A program made the translations under genes and the position numbers. DNA of 22,608 nucleotides from an uncultured Lewinella sp. (GTDB lineage: Bacteria > Bacteroidota > Bacteroidia > Chitinophagales > Saprospiraceae), in contig CALIGP010000272.1 in assembly GCA_938021455.1 (NCBI GenBank), forward strand, positions 1 to 22,608. Direction: 5' to 3'. Under the pieces are notes generated by a model that worked only from the letters and a program-made list of their open reading frames with translations, was not told where the DNA came from and did no database searches. Below are positions 22,069-22,608 of this stretch, in pieces; positions within the stretch are counted from its first letter, which is position 1, and each line of letters opens with the position of its first letter.

Positions 22069-22343
22069 TATGGAGGGGCTTGGAGTCTTCTAACGCTTGA
22101 GAGCGGGAATGTTTCAAGGCTGTGGCTCGGAGGAGTTGGTCGCTGCGCGACTTTAAGGCACAGATGATCGCAGATTTTGGTCGCTTCGCGACGTTCTTAT
22201 TGTTTGATCTGCTCGCTTTGCGACGAGGATTTTGCGTGCGGAGTTCGCAGAGGGTAGGAGGAATAAGGAGGTAGGGTCGCTGCGCGACTTTATATTTTCG
22301 GAGGATTGGGAGGCCGCCGCTTCGCGATGGTAGGTAGAGGCTT
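22069..22343. repeat. Gap with a cluster of GTCGC-TGC/TTC-GCGAC mini-hairpins
   Basis: GTCGCTGCGCGAC occurs twice (22139-22151 and 22276-22288) and GTCGCTTCGCGAC once (22180-22192). Degenerate relatives are at 22213-22223 and 22318-22326. Each is a 5-bp stem (GTCGC/GCGAC) or near variant with a 3-nt loop. Between them CACAGATGATCGCAGATTTT (22160-22179) resembles a short repeat I recall from many bacteria. No gene is evident; a long minus-strand open frame crossing the region is not judged real. Confidence 0.6.
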
Positions 22344-22608
22344 TTATTCAATAATTTTCTCCGCCCCAAAAAAGCGATTCGGGAAATCTTCCCCGACCAG
22401 CACATAGGGCTGGGGCCAGAGGGAGTCTTGAAATACGGTGATGGTGTGCGGTCGTCCGGCAGTGAATAAGGAGAGGGTGGCGTGGTATTTATCGCGGTCG
22501 GCGATTTCGTCGAAGTAGTCGGCGTAGGTGGGCGCAGACGCAGGTGCAAGGATGGTTTTCGCCAGTTCTGCTACTTCGGGGGAGGCGATTTTCCAGAGGA
22601 GACTATCT
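22344..22608 (-). CDS. C-terminal part of an unidentified protein (5' end outside window)
   Basis: Reading inward from the right edge on the minus strand gives 87 uninterrupted residues, starting DSLLWKIASPEVAELAKTIL and ending FPNRFFGAEKIIE before TAA at 22344-22346. The composition, with segments such as YFDEIADRDKYHATLSLFTA and PYVLVGEDFPNRF, looks like real protein. The competing minus-strand frame in the same DNA is Pro/Ser/Thr/Arg-rich and looks like a shadow. The start is beyond the window. In-frame residues ILAPASAP are encoded by a copy of the dispersed GC-rich motif. I do not recognise the family. Confidence 0.65.
   Translation of the reverse strand, partial: DSLLWKIASPEVAELAKTILAPASAPTYADYFDEIADRDKYHATLSLFTAGRPHTITVFQDSLWPQPYVLVGEDFPNRFFGAEKIIE
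22530..22548 (+). repeat. Dispersed GC-rich hairpin motif, copy 6 (antisense inside a CDS)
   Basis: GGGCGCAGACGCAGGTGCA is the short-stem subtype (GCG-CAGA-CGC then AGGTGCA). It is translated on the opposite strand as part of ILAPASAP. Confidence 0.6.

Noticed and set aside
21905..22549. Minus-strand open frame of 214 codons crossing the right-hand gap
   Set aside because: It overlaps the start of the phosphoesterase and the better-looking partial gene in another frame, and is Pro/Ser/Thr/Arg-rich.

Overview
The window looks like chromosomal DNA of a member of the Bacteroidota, most likely the Saprospiria (Lewinella-like). Evidence: a C-terminal type IX secretion (T9SS) sorting domain on a surface protein, several OM beta-barrel proteins of Bacteroidota style, start codons without a visible Shine-Dalgarno sequence, and copies of the Bacteroidota -7 promoter box TAnnTTTG. 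Several of these boxes lie only 4-6 nt before the start codon. The genus-level guess is inference. No rRNA, tRNA, CRISPR array, phage or transposase gene was seen.

Layout. 1-2525 (minus): sulfate-activation operon cysC-cysD-cysN, with cysN running off the left edge. 2687-5073 (plus): a DUF2459/TIGR02117 membrane protein, dCTP deaminase (dcd) and the release-factor methyltransferase prmC. 5100-6527 (minus): a helical protein of unknown function. 6689-9169 (plus): a large secreted protein with cadherin/Ig-like repeats, a dockerin-like calcium module, a cohesin-like module and a T9SS tail. 9262-11668 (minus): a SWIM zinc-finger protein and CDP-diglyceride synthase (cdsA). 11907-14902 (plus): a small lipoprotein, an ECF sigma factor overlapping a gene that joins an inner-membrane anchor to a predicted outer-membrane barrel, and a MerR-family regulator. 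14899-16514: a membrane-anchored unknown protein (minus) divergent from a lipid A-type acyltransferase (plus). 16565-19146: a Wzi/RemB-like OM protein (minus) divergent from a PorT-like barrel (plus). 19159-20438: a 2[4Fe-4S] ferredoxin (minus) and a DksA/TraR-like protein without its zinc finger (plus). 20842-22608 (minus): a membrane metallophosphoesterase and the C-terminal end of an unknown gene.

Most genes are housekeeping (sulfate assimilation, nucleotide and phospholipid metabolism, translation termination) mixed with envelope genes. The most unusual content is between the genes. A roughly 18-20 bp GC-rich hairpin motif recurs six or seven times on both strands, twice or three times inside coding sequence. 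Two intergenic gaps are almost filled by inverted-repeat-bounded elements (3353-3509 and 20442-20840). A 51-52 bp tandem array of hairpins lies between dcd and prmC. Clusters of tiny GC-rich hairpins fill other gaps. The most system-like protein pair is the overlapping ECF sigma factor and TM-plus-barrel protein at 12488-14531, which could be a single-chain envelope-spanning sensor.
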